The notes below the pieces were generated by a model, which was given only the letters and a program-made list of their open reading frames with translations, made no database searches and was not told the DNA's origin. The position numbers and the translations under genes were made by a program. Of a stretch of 64,000 nucleotides of DNA, positions 1 to 10,361 are shown in pieces. How positions within the stretch are numbered: the first letter of the stretch is position 1; each line of letters starts with the position of its first letter. Origin of the DNA: Cepaea nemoralis (Eukaryota; Mollusca; Gastropoda; Stylommatophora; Helicidae); NCBI GenBank assembly GCA_014155875.1, contig JACEFZ010001343.1:62001-126000 (forward strand). Direction: 5' to 3'.

Positions 1-535
1 AACAGAGAGATCACTAGTATAATATTGTAGTCTTTACCTCTGTATGTGTTTCTGAATAGAGAGATCACTAATTTAATATTGTAGTCTTTACCTCTGTATG
101 TGTTTCTGAACAGAGAGATCACTAGTATAATATTGTAGTCTTTACCTCTGTATGTGTTTCTGAACAGAGAGATCACTAGTTTAATATTGTAGTCTTAACT
201 TCTGTATGTGTTTCTGAACAGAGAGATCACTAGTTTAACATTGTAGTCTTAACTTCTGTATGTGTTTCTGAACAGAGAGATCACTAGTTTAATATTGTAG
301 TCTTTACCTCTGTATGTGTTTCTGAATAGAGAGATCACTAGCTTAATATTGTAGTCTTAACTTCTGTATGTGTTTCTGAACAGAGAGATCACTAGTTTAA
401 TATTGTAGTCTTAACTTCTGTATGTGTTTCTGAACAGAGAGATTACTAGCTCAACGTTGTAGTCTTTCCTTCTGTATATGTTTCTGAACAAAGAACCAAC
501 TAGTTTAGCACTGTAGCCTTAACTTCTGTATACTT
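1..535. repeat. 54-bp tandem repeat array next to an exon
   Basis: About ten head-to-tail copies of a 54-bp unit; the unit start recurs at 1, 55, 109 and 163. The last copy or two diverge and run into the exon at 546-628. Each unit ends in a pyrimidine-rich stretch followed by GAACAG, which looks like a 3' splice site. The array therefore offers several acceptor-like sites upstream of the one I infer is used. The array continues past the left edge of the window. Confidence 0.9.
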
Positions 536-545
536 CTGATATCAG

Positions 546-628
546 CAGAAAGGCTATGGTGTGCCTGGATTATTGTGAATCCATGTATGACGAATGTAAA
601 ACAGCAGGATTTAACAAGACCTTAATAG
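546..628 (+). CDS. Internal exon of a cysteine-rich, folate-receptor/HHIP-like protein (5' part outside window)
   Basis: The exon reads about 27 residues in frame with the pattern C-x3-C-x6-C (Cys codons at 562, 574 and 595) and a Tyr before the second Cys. This spacing is typical of the folate-receptor/HHIP cysteine-rich domain. The donor is GTAAGC at 629, leaving phase 1. The acceptor is a NAGNAG pair, so the exon may start at 546 or 549, adding or dropping one codon. It joins in phase to 2410-2606. Earlier exons lie left of the window. The protein is probably extracellular, with disulphide bonds. The domain assignment is from cysteine spacing and recall of the family only; a different small cysteine-rich fold is possible. 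Confidence 0.55.
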
Positions 629-764
629 GTAAGCACATCATGGATATTTCAATAGAGCTGGGTCTTTATTTGTAACATAAATTATGTATAACTATTAGTT
701 TCCTTTCGTCTATATACCTTTTATAGTTTAAGTTCACTTGTATTTTGTGTGAGTGCAGTCACTC

Positions 765-995
765 ATTTTGAACTTCAGCGTAATCCATACATACTAGTAG
801 TTGCACACGACTGGAGAGTACACTGGACTGATTTTTGCATGTGGATTAGCTTTCATAATTACCAGTGTCCCTGGCCATCAGGCAAATCCACTCTGACTTA
901 TGATGTACTCGTAATTTATATCCCAGAGTCAAGGACGAGAAGTCAACATTTTAATCCAGCTGACTGGTGTAGGGGTTGAACCCAGGTTCAGCTGG
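765..995 (-). repeat. SINE family B fragment (tRNA-derived)
   Basis: Reverse-strand match to the SINEs at 5785-6070 and 49685-49965. The shared body includes the block about a wish to-be-read strand with CACTCTGACTT and the B-box-like GGGGTTGAACCC. It lies in the intron of the folate-receptor-like gene and lacks most of the tRNA-like head. Confidence 0.7.
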
Positions 996-1008
996 ATTAA
1001 AATGCTGA
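943..1008. repeat. Inverted repeat at a SINE edge
   Basis: Two arms of about 21 bases, around 943-964 and 987-1008, both contain TTTTAATCCAGCTGA in opposite orientation, with one mismatch and a loop of about 22 bases holding the B-box. It probably formed from two SINE ends meeting head to head. Confidence 0.7.
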
Positions 1009-1059
1009 CTGTTCACCACTACTCAATTTCTTGCCTTGTAAAAACTGATCATGTAGCAC

Positions 1060-1470
1060 ATCCTTGGCAGAATGTCGCTCTTCACAGCCCAGTGAAAATG
1101 TCCTCGATCTCTTGCCATGTCTCCTGCTTCATGCTTATTTCTGCCCGAGATGTCCTCAGTGCTCTGTGTGCCATCTTCATGCTTATTTCTGCTCTAGGTG
1201 TCTACAGTGCTTTGTGTCTCCTCTTCATGCTTATTTCTGCATGAGGTTTCCTCTGTGCTCTGTGTGCCATCTTCATGCTTATTTCTGCCTGAGGTGTCCT
1301 CGGTGCTCTGTGCTCCATCTTCATGCTGGTCACCCTTGCCTCTTCTCCCAGAAACCATGCCTTCCATCTCTGTGCTTGTCAAGCCACTGTGGTATTGACT
1401 ATGGCCTGTGTATTTAAGTTTCCAAGACGTGTTACAGTTTATGAATCAATCGTCTTTGATGTTAAGATCT
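1060..1470. repeat. Dispersed repeat F with an internal 48-bp minisatellite
   Basis: Related to sequence at 9060-9450 and 62480-63450; the shared landmark is AGAAACCATGCCTTCCATC. Between about 1127 and 1330 a unit of roughly 48 bp, with the core TTCATGCTTATTTCTGC, is repeated four to five times. Copy F at 9060 has only one such segment, so the expansion is local. Open frames here follow from the unit length and are not genes. Confidence 0.75.
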
Positions 1471-1474
1471 TTAT

Positions 1475-1620
1475 TGCTACATATTTTCATGGACCAATCA
1501 GCACTGGAGGGGGGTGTGGTCAATGTCATCTTTACTTCTCAAGACATTTCCTCGTACCCATTTGAGGCTGGGTGACCTAGCAGCCCAGGTAAGATTTTAT
1601 AAACCCACTTTGATGCACAT
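1475..1620 (-). repeat. SINE family D fragment
   Basis: Reverse-strand relative of the SINEs at 53335-53600 and 57515-57785. Shared elements are the CCAATCAGCACT block, the AAGACATTTCCT block and CAGCCCAGGT. The tRNA-like head is not recognisable. Confidence 0.6.
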
Positions 1621-1689
1621 TCAAACCCATAGGAGTCCCTGTCCATGTCCAAGCTTTACCATCCTCGGCTGGTCAACTGAAAGGTCAAA

Positions 1690-1900
1690 GTTGGATGGCC
1701 TTTTAGCAGGCAAGCTTGTTAGTCACTGTACTACCAGTGTTCCCAAACTCTTTGTAAACCTCTTCATAATTGGTTGGATTTTGCTGTGAAAGTTTTCTGT
1801 GAGATGAGGAAGCCAGTTTCATGCCAACCCTCCTTAATCGCCTCTTATGACATACATGGCGGATTACATTGTTACTGTTCTTTGTATCCTGTAATGAGCC
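1690..1900. repeat. Dispersed repeat related to 4260-4460 and 8170-8285
   Basis: Shares ATTGGTTGGAT, GATGAGG, GCCAACCCTCCTTA and the CTTATGACAT block with 8170-8285, and in reverse with 4260-4460. No coding capacity is visible; the class is unknown. Confidence 0.5.
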
Positions 1901-1934
1901 CCAGTAGCACACAGGCAGTAATGTTATAATTGTT

Positions 1935-2409
1935 CTGTTTCCTGCTGTGTAGGTGTTTGTTAATTTAACATATAATGTTATCTTCAAAAGCCATGTAAAT
2001 TACTGCTTTAAAATGAATATTATAAAGCTATATAAATATCCTTGCAGGTGAAATGCTGTGTAATGGTGTTTTAAATTACATGTAATGTAATCTTCGATTG
2101 CTATGTAAATTACTACTTTTTGTTTTTAATTTTGCATATCCCTTACAGGATGTTGCAGTCAACACCAGCATTTTTCAGTTGCTGTTGATGTACAAGCCAA
2201 GTTTTACATTCAGTAGTTTGCCATTGCTTTCTCAATGACCAGCTCACATACCCCCAAAGTTACCAGCGTGCATAAAGCCATATAAATATCCTGACAGGTG
2301 AAATGCTGTGTAAGGGTTTGTTAATTTAACATATAATGTAATCTTCAAATGCCATGTAAATTACTACTTTGAAAATGAATATTATAAAGCTATATAATTA
2401 TTCTAACAG
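1935..2409 (+). repeat. Three tandem copies of the intron's 3' splice-site region
   Basis: A unit of about 110 bp ends in a 3' splice-site-like sequence three times: at 2047 (CTTGCAG then GTGAA), at 2297 (CTGACAG then GTGAA) and at 2409 (CTAACAG then GTGAA, the inferred true acceptor). The units share TAACATATAATGT, CCATGTAAATTACT and ATAAAGC-ATATAA. The middle unit is interrupted by a SINE at about 2136-2262. Only the third unit continues into the exon. Confidence 0.8.
2136..2262 (-). repeat. SINE family C fragment inside the middle repeat unit
   Basis: Reverse-strand match to the 3' part of family C (as at 9600-9790): a block starting TTGCATATCCCTTACAGG, the CAACACCAGCA block and AGTTTGCCATTGCTTTC. 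Confidence 0.7.
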
Positions 2410-2606
2410 GTGAAGCATATGAAAATGGTACAGCATTTTGTGCCGCCCAGAATTTTCACGTTACGGAGAATGCAGACTGCTTCAAATTTAACCCTACAGT
2501 ATTCGACCATTCTTACAGAGCTGGTCCATGGACCCTACCACTGCTGGTGGTTTTTGTGTTTGCCTGTCTTAAGCTGCATCCAGCATCTTGGTCATCTCAC
2601 ATGTGA
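2410..2606 (+). CDS. Last exon of the same protein, with a C-terminal hydrophobic tail
   Basis: The acceptor is TTCTAACAG at 2401-2409. The phase-1 split codon G|GT restores Gly, and the frame stays open to TGA at 2604-2606. It adds two more cysteines in the order FC-x12-CF, matching the C-terminal half of an HHIP/folate-receptor-like domain, with an NGT glycosylation sequon before them. After the domain come a Gly-Pro-Trp turn, a run of Leu, Val and Phe residues, and a short basic and polar end. This suggests a membrane anchor or a GPI-attachment signal. The two exons together give a complete C-terminus. I saw no convincing polyadenylation signal close to the stop. Domain identity is inference; the exon structure is read directly. 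Confidence 0.6.
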
Positions 2607-3600
2607 TATTTTATTATCTGATAATGGAAAAGGTAGTAAATGATGATGACAGCGAATAGGAATACTCAGAAACAGAGGAATCATGAGCTACTGAAAGGAC
2701 ACAAACTGAGAAACGTCCGCGAAAAACACAACAAAAACACACACACAAATGGAAATCAGAAATAATGAGTCCAAATGACATTTAAGACCTGAAGACAGGC
2801 AGAGATGATATCGCCAGTTATCCTGACAATTTAAAACAAAAAGAAATCAAGGCTATGAAGAGTTCACCAAGGGAATATTTCTTTACACAGAAACTAGGAA
2901 ACAGCTAGTGACAAACAACAAAATATACAAATGTATTGTACTGGCATCTGACCGTTTTGACAGATGATAGATATTGTGCTTTAAAAAAAAACCGGCATAA
3001 TAACCTCTCCAAAGCACAAAGTCTATGTGCCTAGTTTACTCCAGAGGAAAGGTAACACCAATACATCTGGACTAAGTCAAACTGCAGAAGTTGCCAAATC
3101 AGCAAAGTAATATGTATCAATTATGCAAATATAACCAGAAGAAATCAAGCCAATGAAGAGGTAAAGTGACATAGAGGTATGGCATCAGTATCTAACTGGA
3201 GAGGTCCTAGCATGATTCACTATGTGGGTGGCATGGATTTGTATAAAAAAGCATGGTACGCTTTCCCTGATCCCGGTGTAGTATATAGGACATTTAGCCT
3301 TATTGAATAGGAGCAAAATATTAGGGGGACCTGATTTTTAGCCCTGTGATCCTGAGATAGTGTAGAGGACTTTTAGCCTTATTGACTAGGGGCAAAAAAC
3401 TAGGAGGACCTGATCTTGAACCCTGAGATATTATTTGGAGCAGATATGTCTCTGCACACTGTAAGCTCACTTTTACAAGTTAAGAAGACTGCTTCTTATG
3501 CTAGTGATTGAGGGCTTAAAATAACAATTAGTCATAGTTTTGTATTTATAGGAGTGGGACCACTAAAGAAGATAATCAAGACTCTTAGAGTACCTACAAG
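2607..3600. other. Gene-free 3' flank
   Basis: No exon or element is recognised with confidence. Between about 3290 and 3435 an 80-bp segment occurs twice (AGCCTTATTGA landmark). Short reading frames at 2640-3070 look like eroded coding sequence but match no family I can name. Confidence 0.4.
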
Positions 3601-3604
3601 CGTC

Positions 3605-3840
3605 CAGCATGAGCCTTGTGGTTTAATGGTTACACACCTATCTCACATGCCAGTGATCCGGAGTTCGATCCCGGGCCCAGTCAGGGATATGCACTACTGA
3701 CGAGCTCAAACGAGAGCGAAACTCGAGTCTAGTGCTTCCAATCTGACGTGGACAAGGCCCAAGGTTCGTGCCGGAATGTGATCAGAATAGCCAGTAGTGG
3801 GTTGTGCTCAGTCTTCAAATAGAAAATACAAAATAGAAGC
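3605..3840 (+). repeat. SINE family E with a tRNA-like head
   Basis: The head at about 3610-3685 has an A-box-like TGTGGTTTAATGG and a B-box GAGTTCGATCCC. A non-tRNA body of about 150 bp follows. Neither the full cloverleaf nor a terminator right after the head is present, so I call it a SINE and not a tRNA gene. No second copy was seen in the window. Confidence 0.6.
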
Positions 3841-4259
3841 TTTGGTAGAATAGCTTCTGTGACATTGTCATCATGCATTTATGAACTCTTCTTCTCACCG
3901 TTCTTCCTCCCACTACACTGAGATATAGTTGTGCTTTTTAAATCGTATAATTGCACATGTACTGTTATTTTGACATGTCAAGACATTGTGTGTCTGTTTA
4001 CATATCAGATGTACAGGACCGCCAAGTCTTACTTTCTTCTACACCCTAAGATGCAGGAAAACACATGAAATAACATTTGTACATACCATCATCCAGTACC
4101 ATGTTTGCATTGGTGTTCAGCTGAACATAAACATATCATTAATTTACTTTGTTACTGCCCATAAAGTATTCTTGGGAAATTATTGTGATGGTTTCCCTTG
4201 ATCTTCCTCATCCACATAAGAGATTGAAATGCTAATAATATTATTTTGTTGTCCGTGTG

Positions 4260-4500
4260 TTACCAGGGTCCATAAGGGAAGCAACGATTAGTAACACTGT
4301 AAACTATCATGCATGTCATAAGAGGCCATTAATGAGGTTTGGTGTGAGACTGGCTGCCTTAACATTAGACAATTTTAGCGGCAAATTTGAACCAATCATG
4401 AACCGGTCTACAAAGCGCTTGGTGTGGGTTGGTCGATGGCCTAGGCTGCATTGGGAGATGAAAGGTAGCAGCAGCGGAAGAAAAATAAACTTGCTTTGTG
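4260..4500. repeat. Dispersed repeat, reverse copy of the 1690-1900 type
   Basis: CATGTCATAAGAGG, the GGTGTGAGACTGGCTGCC block and the segment ending AACCAATCATGAA are the reverse of blocks at 1775-1860. No gene. Confidence 0.45.
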
Positions 4501-4845
4501 AGTAGTTTTTTTCCAAATTTTGGAAACTTGCCACAACGGTGACAGCTACAGCCTACCTGTTACAATTTCCAACTATTGAGATAACATTACCCCACAGGAC
4601 CACATATTGTTTTATATCCTTTTGAAAAGACTGGACATGGGATACACTAGTTTGAGATCAAGGGAGAGTATCAATCATCAAGTATCTTATTTGGAAGGGA
4701 AAGGGTTTTTCATTTGGAATGGAAGAGGGTTCCTGAGATAGATTAAAAAGTTACAAAATCAAAAGAAGTCAACATCTTTCAGTTGTTTTATTACTTTCCT
4801 TTTAGACTGCAGCTACAAAAATGTGAAAGGATAAATAGGAAGATT

Positions 4846-5135
4846 AGAGTGAAACAGAATGAAGCAAAGAATGAAAGCTTGCTTGCTTGCATTCGCTGGT
4901 TGTGAACTCCAGCGCAAAGTCCTGTATGTCGGATGAAGACATCTTGTCCAACATCAGTGTGATGTCATATAGGACCTGAGGTTTGCGTGAGTATCCGTTG
5001 TCCCTTGTCTGGCTTATTGCTGTGCAGACTGATGGATCCTCGCCGTGCAGACAGATACTCTCCGACTTCGGAAGAATCAGCGATCCTACTATGTTAGCCA
5101 GGACCCCGAAGGGACCTGTTGTCCAGGACACATGA
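4846..5135 (-). CDS. Possible terminal exon of an unrecognised gene
   Basis: On the - strand an open frame of about 95 residues ends at TAA (4844-4846). Just upstream is a TACTAAC branch-point-like motif followed by an acceptor (CCTAG) that would start the exon near 5135. About 60 bases after the stop is an AATAAA-type signal (AGTAATAAAACA on the - strand, near 4790). The composition is protein-like, with four Cys and no repeats. No family is recognised and no upstream exon was identified, so this could be chance or a fragment of an unknown element. Confidence 0.3.
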
Positions 5136-5394
5136 CTAGGACGTGTTAGTAGGTCTTGGCCAGTATAAAACCTGGTCCTGGTGACTTGGAAACACTTCCG
5201 CGTCCCAAATGAGAGACTAGAATGATATAATCATTGGGATAGTATTTGTGTAGCAATATTCCCTGAGATTTGAAGAACTGAATATAGAAAATCTGGAGAA
5301 ATATAGGGGATATAAAGAAGTTGTTTTGCTGAATTATGATGCTGGAAAAGGGGAAGAGAAAGGAGGAGAAGAATAAACCTATTCTTTGTAATAG

Positions 5395-5640
5395 GGAGTC
5401 TGTGTGGTGAAGTGGTCAAGCCCTCTGCCTCGTGCTCTGAAGGTTGTAGGTTTGATTCCAGGCCGTGTGTTTCGGTTCACAAGTGCATTTTTCTCGGAGA
5501 CTTCTGGGTATCGTTGCTGGATCTGTGGAGTTCTGATTTGTGTGACGCTATTGGCAGACCACCCTTGTGGAAAGAGACCGAGCCGTATGGGTAAAACCCC
5601 GGTGCAATGAAGTAGATCCTCTCAACTTGTGAGACTTTTA
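5395..5640 (+). repeat. SINE family A (tRNA-derived)
   Basis: The head has an A-box-like TGTGGTGAAGTGG and a B-box GGTTTGATTCC. The body contains GGAGACT, the GCTGGA-TGGAGTT block, AAAGAGACCGAGCC and a tail around GTGCAATGAAGTAG. Other copies: 11656-11897, 15088-15295, 32420-32658, 35900-36140 and 51225-51480. Confidence 0.8.
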
Positions 5641-5784
5641 TTTTATTCTTGGTAATAATAACATAATTATGCCATGTGCAAGTAGACTGCCTTGTGTTGA
5701 TTTTGATGGTTTGGGCGTCGGTTGATCAGAGAGCCATGGCAAACTACTGAACGTAAAAATTTCCTGGTAAATCACAAACAACCT

Positions 5785-6070
5785 GGCCGAATGGATAAGA
5801 GAGCTTGTTCTTACACATCCAGTGTGCTGATGCTGAGGTAGCGGGTTCAACCTCTACACCGGTCAGTTGCACCAAGATGTTCACTTCTCATCCTTGACTT
5901 GGGGACTTAACTTACAAGTACCTCAAAGTCAGAGTGGGTTTGCCTGATGGCAAGGGGCACTGGTTTAGGGAAAGCTAATCCACACGCAAAATATCAATCC
6001 AGTGCACTAGTACAAGTAACATGTGTATGGACTACGCTTGAGTTCAAAGCCAGCAAACACAAATCAACAT
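5785..6070 (+). repeat. SINE family B (tRNA-derived)
   Basis: The head has TGGCCGAATGGATAAG (A-box region) and GCGGGTTCAACCTC (B-box region), resembling a Ser/Leu-type tRNA. The body has CTTGACTTGGGGAC, AGAGTGGGTTTGCC and GGGAAAGCTAATCCAC. It ends near a short A-rich tail. Best match: 49685-49965. Confidence 0.8.
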
Positions 6071-6209
6071 ACAACAAAAACAACAACAAACAGCCAAACA
6101 CTGCTGAAGTTGATTGCAATGTCCTGTAAAGGACATGCAACTAACTTGTATGCATTGTGCACTCAGCAACATGCCTCATTTGTAATAACAATATTATGTT
6201 GATAGCACA

Positions 6210-6808
6210 AGTGAATCGGTACAATTATCTCGGAACAGGCATAACATCTGATGGGAGATGCCTTGAAGAGATCAGAACAAGAATCGCCATGGCAAAGGTA
6301 GCCTTTTGCAAGATTGAAAACATACTGACCAATAAAAAGGTGTCATTTGCAACGAGAAAAATAGTGTTGAGGTTCTCCATGGAACCTGTGCTTTTGTATG
6401 GATGTGAAGCTCGGACATTGAGCAGTCAAGCTGAAAAGCATCTGATGGATGTAGAAATGTGGTTTCTGAGGAGAATACAAAGAATATCACGGACAGACAG
6501 AAAAACCAATGACCAAGTCCTACAAGAAACAAATAAAGATCAAAAACTAATTTGAGAAATTAGACAGAGACAGTCACAGTGTTTTAGTCACGTTATGAGA
6601 AGAAATAAATTGGAGAACTTGGTGACAACTGGCAAGATTGAGGGTAAGAGAACATGGGGAAGGCAGAGAAGTAAATACCTGGATGGCTTGGCCACATTGT
6701 ATGGTTGAGACAAGAAGACTGAGCTGATCCACGATTCTGGTGATCGAGCGAGATGGCAAAACATGACCGCCCATGCTTATCGGCATGGCACATGATGATG
6801 ATGATGAG
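6210..6808 (+). pseudogene. 5'-truncated RTE/BovB-like LINE, 3' end only
   Basis: Encodes the C-terminal part of an RTE-type reverse transcriptase polyprotein: YLGTGITSDGRCLEEI, EPVLLYGCEA, WFLRRIQRI and then the conserved tail ending HGT. In-frame stops (for example after DQKLI near 6555) show it is dead. It ends in an ATGATGATG tail typical of this family here. The flanking AGCACA at 6204-6209 and 6809-6814 is a likely 6-bp target-site duplication. Confidence 0.8.
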
Positions 6809-6814
6809 AGCACA

Positions 6815-8440
6815 TGAGGTGCTGATGGTATGATTTAGCTGATATGGTTATATTCATGATATTCTATATTATGTTGATATTCTATATTATGTTGACAGCA
6901 CATAAGACATCGAAAAGTTGAACCTATTCTTGGTTATAGTAACAAAATTATGCCACATGCCCTCAGCAACAATCCTCATTTGTAATAACATTATTATATT
7001 GACAGCACAGAAGACATTGAAAATATATCTCGGCTGGTATGGTCATATCCATGATATTAGGACTTCCGGTCCAATATGGCGGATAGGCTGTTGAGATGTT
7101 AAGGCCTCTGGAGTGTTTTTGCTTCTGGCTATGGTTTGCTTAAGCATTTTTTAAGCATGCTGGGCTTATAATACATGGTTCTGTCAGCTGGCTACTGTAT
7201 TAAGCGCATGGAGCTGTGGAGTTCACGTGAAATGCATTTTACATCTGTCCACAGTTGTTTGTATTGTGAACAGCATGTTCAGAAAAATGGTGGACGGCCA
7301 GTTGCTGAACTAGATGGTTTTACCTTACGCAGTAATGTGTGTGCAACTGCTGGTTTTCTAGTTACTGCTGCTTCCATCAATAATGAACTGTAATTTAGTG
7401 GTGGACTGTTGCATTGGCATTCTGGCAGCAGCCTTATGCATGTTTTCCTGAGTATGCTGTTGGTTTGACAGGACTGCTGTCTGTTCCACTTTTCGCATGG
7501 GGCAGTGAGGAGCATTTTGTGTGATATTCACTGGCACAGGAATGGAGCATTATGGGGTTACCCTTTGCCATGAAGTTCGAACTTCGACTAATGACTAATC
7601 TATGACTAATTAATGATAAAGTGGGGCCATGCCATGTTATGTCTTCAGTCTAAGGACCAGTATGAAGATTATGAACATATCACTCATTCAGCCCTGATTT
7701 TTGACATGCTAACAACGTATTCTTTGAAAAGTAATGTGATGGGTTCCCCATGACTTCCACAGCCTCATGGGTAGTTTTTACCACTACATTTAATATCAAT
7801 TTCCAGCTACCAACACAAGTGAGCACCCTGCTCTGTTCTTGTTCATGTTTGCCTACTTATATGTGAACCCATATCTTGGTTATAACAAACTGATGTCATG
7901 TTAATTGCACTTGATTAACTGATTAATTGCCATGGGATGATGAATTGTCTTAAGCGACTTTCTGTATCAGCCTGTGGCTTATATACAGTAGTTTTCCTTA
8001 TGTAATCCCCTTTTAATTTGATATATAATACTCTATTAACAACTTTTAAATCATAACTGTGACAAACGCCCACTTTCCATTTCCCGCCATTCATTTTTGT
8101 TTGGCCCAAACCTAGTTTTTGCTTGGCACTGAATCTGTTGAAAATATCTCTTTGTTGTAATAATATTTTTTTTATTTCTGAAGATTTGTTAATGATTGGT
8201 TGGATCTTTGCCGCTAAACTTTGTGACAGGATGAGGTAGCCAGCACTACACCAACCCTCCTTATTTGACGTATACCTCATGCTCCATAGGTTATGGTGTT
8301 TGTGTTCTTTGCTTCTTTAAAAGACCTTGGTAACTCATGGCTGAAACTTGTATACATGGTTTTAAAAATTGTTTTTACCTTATGAATTCCTTTGTGATCT
8401 TCCTGTCCATGATGAAAAGTCAACTTGTTGTGACTGATTT
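6815..8440. other. Gene-free stretch
   Basis: 6840-7050 repeats short blocks seen at 5640-5680 and 6130-6209 (GCCTCATTTGTAATAACA, TTGACAGCACA), so the LINE at 6210 landed in a local duplication. 7065-7600 has an open frame of about 70 codons that matches nothing I know. 8170-8285 is the dispersed repeat also seen at 1690. Confidence 0.4.
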
Positions 8441-8444
8441 TAAC

Positions 8445-8612
8445 GATTCACTGATATCCATTCACTGAACATTGAAATTGTGGAAGATACGACAAAACAA
8501 GACAAATAACAATTAACATAATAACCCTAGTATGGCGATATACCGTCCTTCTGTTCAAATAGGAGGTCATATTTAGCGATATATTATCCTTCTGCACTTA
8601 ATCAGTTAATGA
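8445..8612. repeat. Degenerate TTAA-type MITE
   Basis: Relative of the element at 52926-53139: shares AACATTGAAATTGTGGAAGATA, split here into shorter blocks, CTAGTATGGCGATAT, GTCCTTCTGTTCAAAT and ATCAGTTAA at its right end. The left terminal repeat is eroded. Confidence 0.6.
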
Positions 8613-8869
8613 GTACCCATTATTTCCACGATAATGTTGCTAGCTCCATCACCATGTTAAATATTGTTATTTCTTTTTTGATGCTGCACTTAAGCTGTAG
8701 AACTTATTGGTAGACAAGACTTCCCCATGGTCTAGTATATTTTAAATCAATGCGCACACACACACACACTATATTGATGTGACTGTACCATGCATGGACA
8801 CCCCTGTCATCCAAATATGTTTAAATTTACAATACCTTGGTATTATAAATTTAAACATACAATATCATA

Positions 8870-9060
8870 CTTATAATCACAATCACTAGGATTTTTTTGC
8901 CTGTTTACTAACAGTCCAGGATTCGCAGCCATATGTTAAAATTGGTTCTATGTTACATGCAAGAACTCTTTTTGTAACGTTCAATGACAAGAACTTATTG
9001 CACAAAATGTTCATCATGTGATAGAATGCAGTTTTTACTTGTCCTATTCTGTTCTTTATC
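8870..9060 (-). pseudogene. BovB-like LINE fragment
   Basis: Reverse-strand translation gives IGQVKTAFYHMMNILCNKFL followed by a block ending EPILTYGCESWTV. This corresponds to the post-catalytic region of the element at 43200-43370. It adjoins dispersed repeat F at 9060. Confidence 0.7.
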
Positions 9061-9450
9061 TGTCATCACAGCCAGCCAAAAAGCTTCTCAGTCCTTTACC
9101 AGTTCTCCGGCTGCATGTATTTTTATGCCCACGATGTCTTCAATGTCCTGTGGTCCATCTTCATGTTGGTCAGCCTCTGTCTCATTTTTCAGAAACCATG
9201 CCTTCCATCACAAACCAAATCAGACTGCTACTGGTAACATCAGTATTGGGAATCTTTCCTGGCTGTTGAAGATGAGGATGGAACATGTATGGGAATGTCC
9301 CGAGTGCAGTAATGTCAGTTCTTGACTCAATCCAACTCTTTAAATCATTGTCACCTTTAATATGGACAAAGTATTTTAGTTTCCGAGACGTTGATCTTTA
9401 TGAGCCAGTTTTCTTTGGTGTTCAGATCTTATAGAATGGCAAAGCAAGAT
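9060..9450. repeat. Dispersed repeat F, unexpanded copy
   Basis: Contains single copies of the segments that are tandemly expanded at 1127-1330 and 62688-63390, including AGAAACCATGCCTTCCATC and GATCTTTATGAGCCAGTTTT. The segment at 9245-9335 is the reverse of blocks at 30190-30320 and 48860-49010. Confidence 0.6.
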
Positions 9451-9599
9451 GAAACAAAATGTATCTAAACTATAACAACAAAATGATATCATATACAGTA
9501 TCTGTATTTTGTCTACACAGGCTCGGTGACTGTTCTCTTATTTGTGAATAGGATCACTCTACCGAATCTCCGTGAAAGTTTTTTATGTTAGCTACATTT

Positions 9600-9790
9600 T
9601 GCCGGCTCTGTGACGAAGAGATTACGAATGCAATTCATAATCCCGCATACCACGTTCAAAACTCAGCTGCAGGCGATTTGGAAGCAATGGCAAACTACTG
9701 AACACAAACTTGCTCAGGAATCACAAACAGCTAAAAATGCTGGAGTTGACTGCCATGTCCTGTAAAGGATATGCAACTAACTAACTAACT
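9600..9790 (+). repeat. SINE family C (tRNA-derived)
   Basis: The head has GGCTCTGTGACGAAGAG and a degenerate B-box. The body has CAATGGCAAACTACTGAAC, ATCACAAACAGC and ATGTCCTGTAAAGGATATGC, with a tail of CTAA repeats. Other copies: 14330-14535, 45800-46035, 49978-50233, 50236-50455 and 58045-58165, plus fragments. Confidence 0.75.
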
Positions 9791-10261
9791 TAGCTACATT
9801 TCAGGGAAATTTATGACCGAATAAGCCAGAATTCCCACATTCACATATATATTGACCGCATATAATAAGATGAAACCATTTCAGATGTAATAACACAATT
9901 ATTGATCTCAGTGTTACATTTCAAATCCGAATGGACACAAAATATCATTGGGAAGCTCAACCAAAGGAAAAACACAAATACTAGTAAAAACTTAGAATGG
10001 CTTCCCCCTTCTCCTAGCCATTTGCCTCCCCCTCCCACCACCAACCAGGGTAACATCAAACCATGTAATAGGTAGTGCATCAAGCATGAGAGCAGCCAGT
10101 AAATAGTTGTTGGTTATGGTCTCAAGTGTGTGACAGTAGGCAGGGGTTCTATTTATAGGGGAAACGACTACCATCACCAACCAGTATAGTCACAGCCAGA
10201 GAGTAATGCAATAACAGACCAACTTTCTTTACTGATATGAGGATTCAATAATTCACAACAC

Positions 10262-10345
10262 AGACCTGATCCAAGACACTGATGATCGTGTGAGATGGCA
10301 AACCATGACTGCCCACTTCTTATGGCATGGCACATGATGATGATC
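10262..10345 (+). pseudogene. 3' tail of an RTE/BovB-like LINE
   Basis: Matches the last 80 bases of the element at 6210-6808 (GATCGTGTGAGATGGCAAAC, GGCATGGCACATGATGATGA). It stands tail to tail with the reverse copy at 10362. Confidence 0.75.
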
Positions 10346-10361
10346 TGTTCATCCACCCATC

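Noticed and set aside
1..535. CRISPR-like array
   Set aside because: Head-to-tail units without unique spacers, in an animal genome; an ordinary tandem repeat.
3608..3690. tRNA gene
   Set aside because: A and B boxes are present, but the stem pairing is poor and a SINE body follows.
6272..6532. 86-codon frame on the - strand
   Set aside because: Shadow of the LINE coding sequence on the + strand.
7175..7515. Small frames on both strands as a gene
   Set aside because: No motif, no splice or promoter context, and neither frame is favoured.
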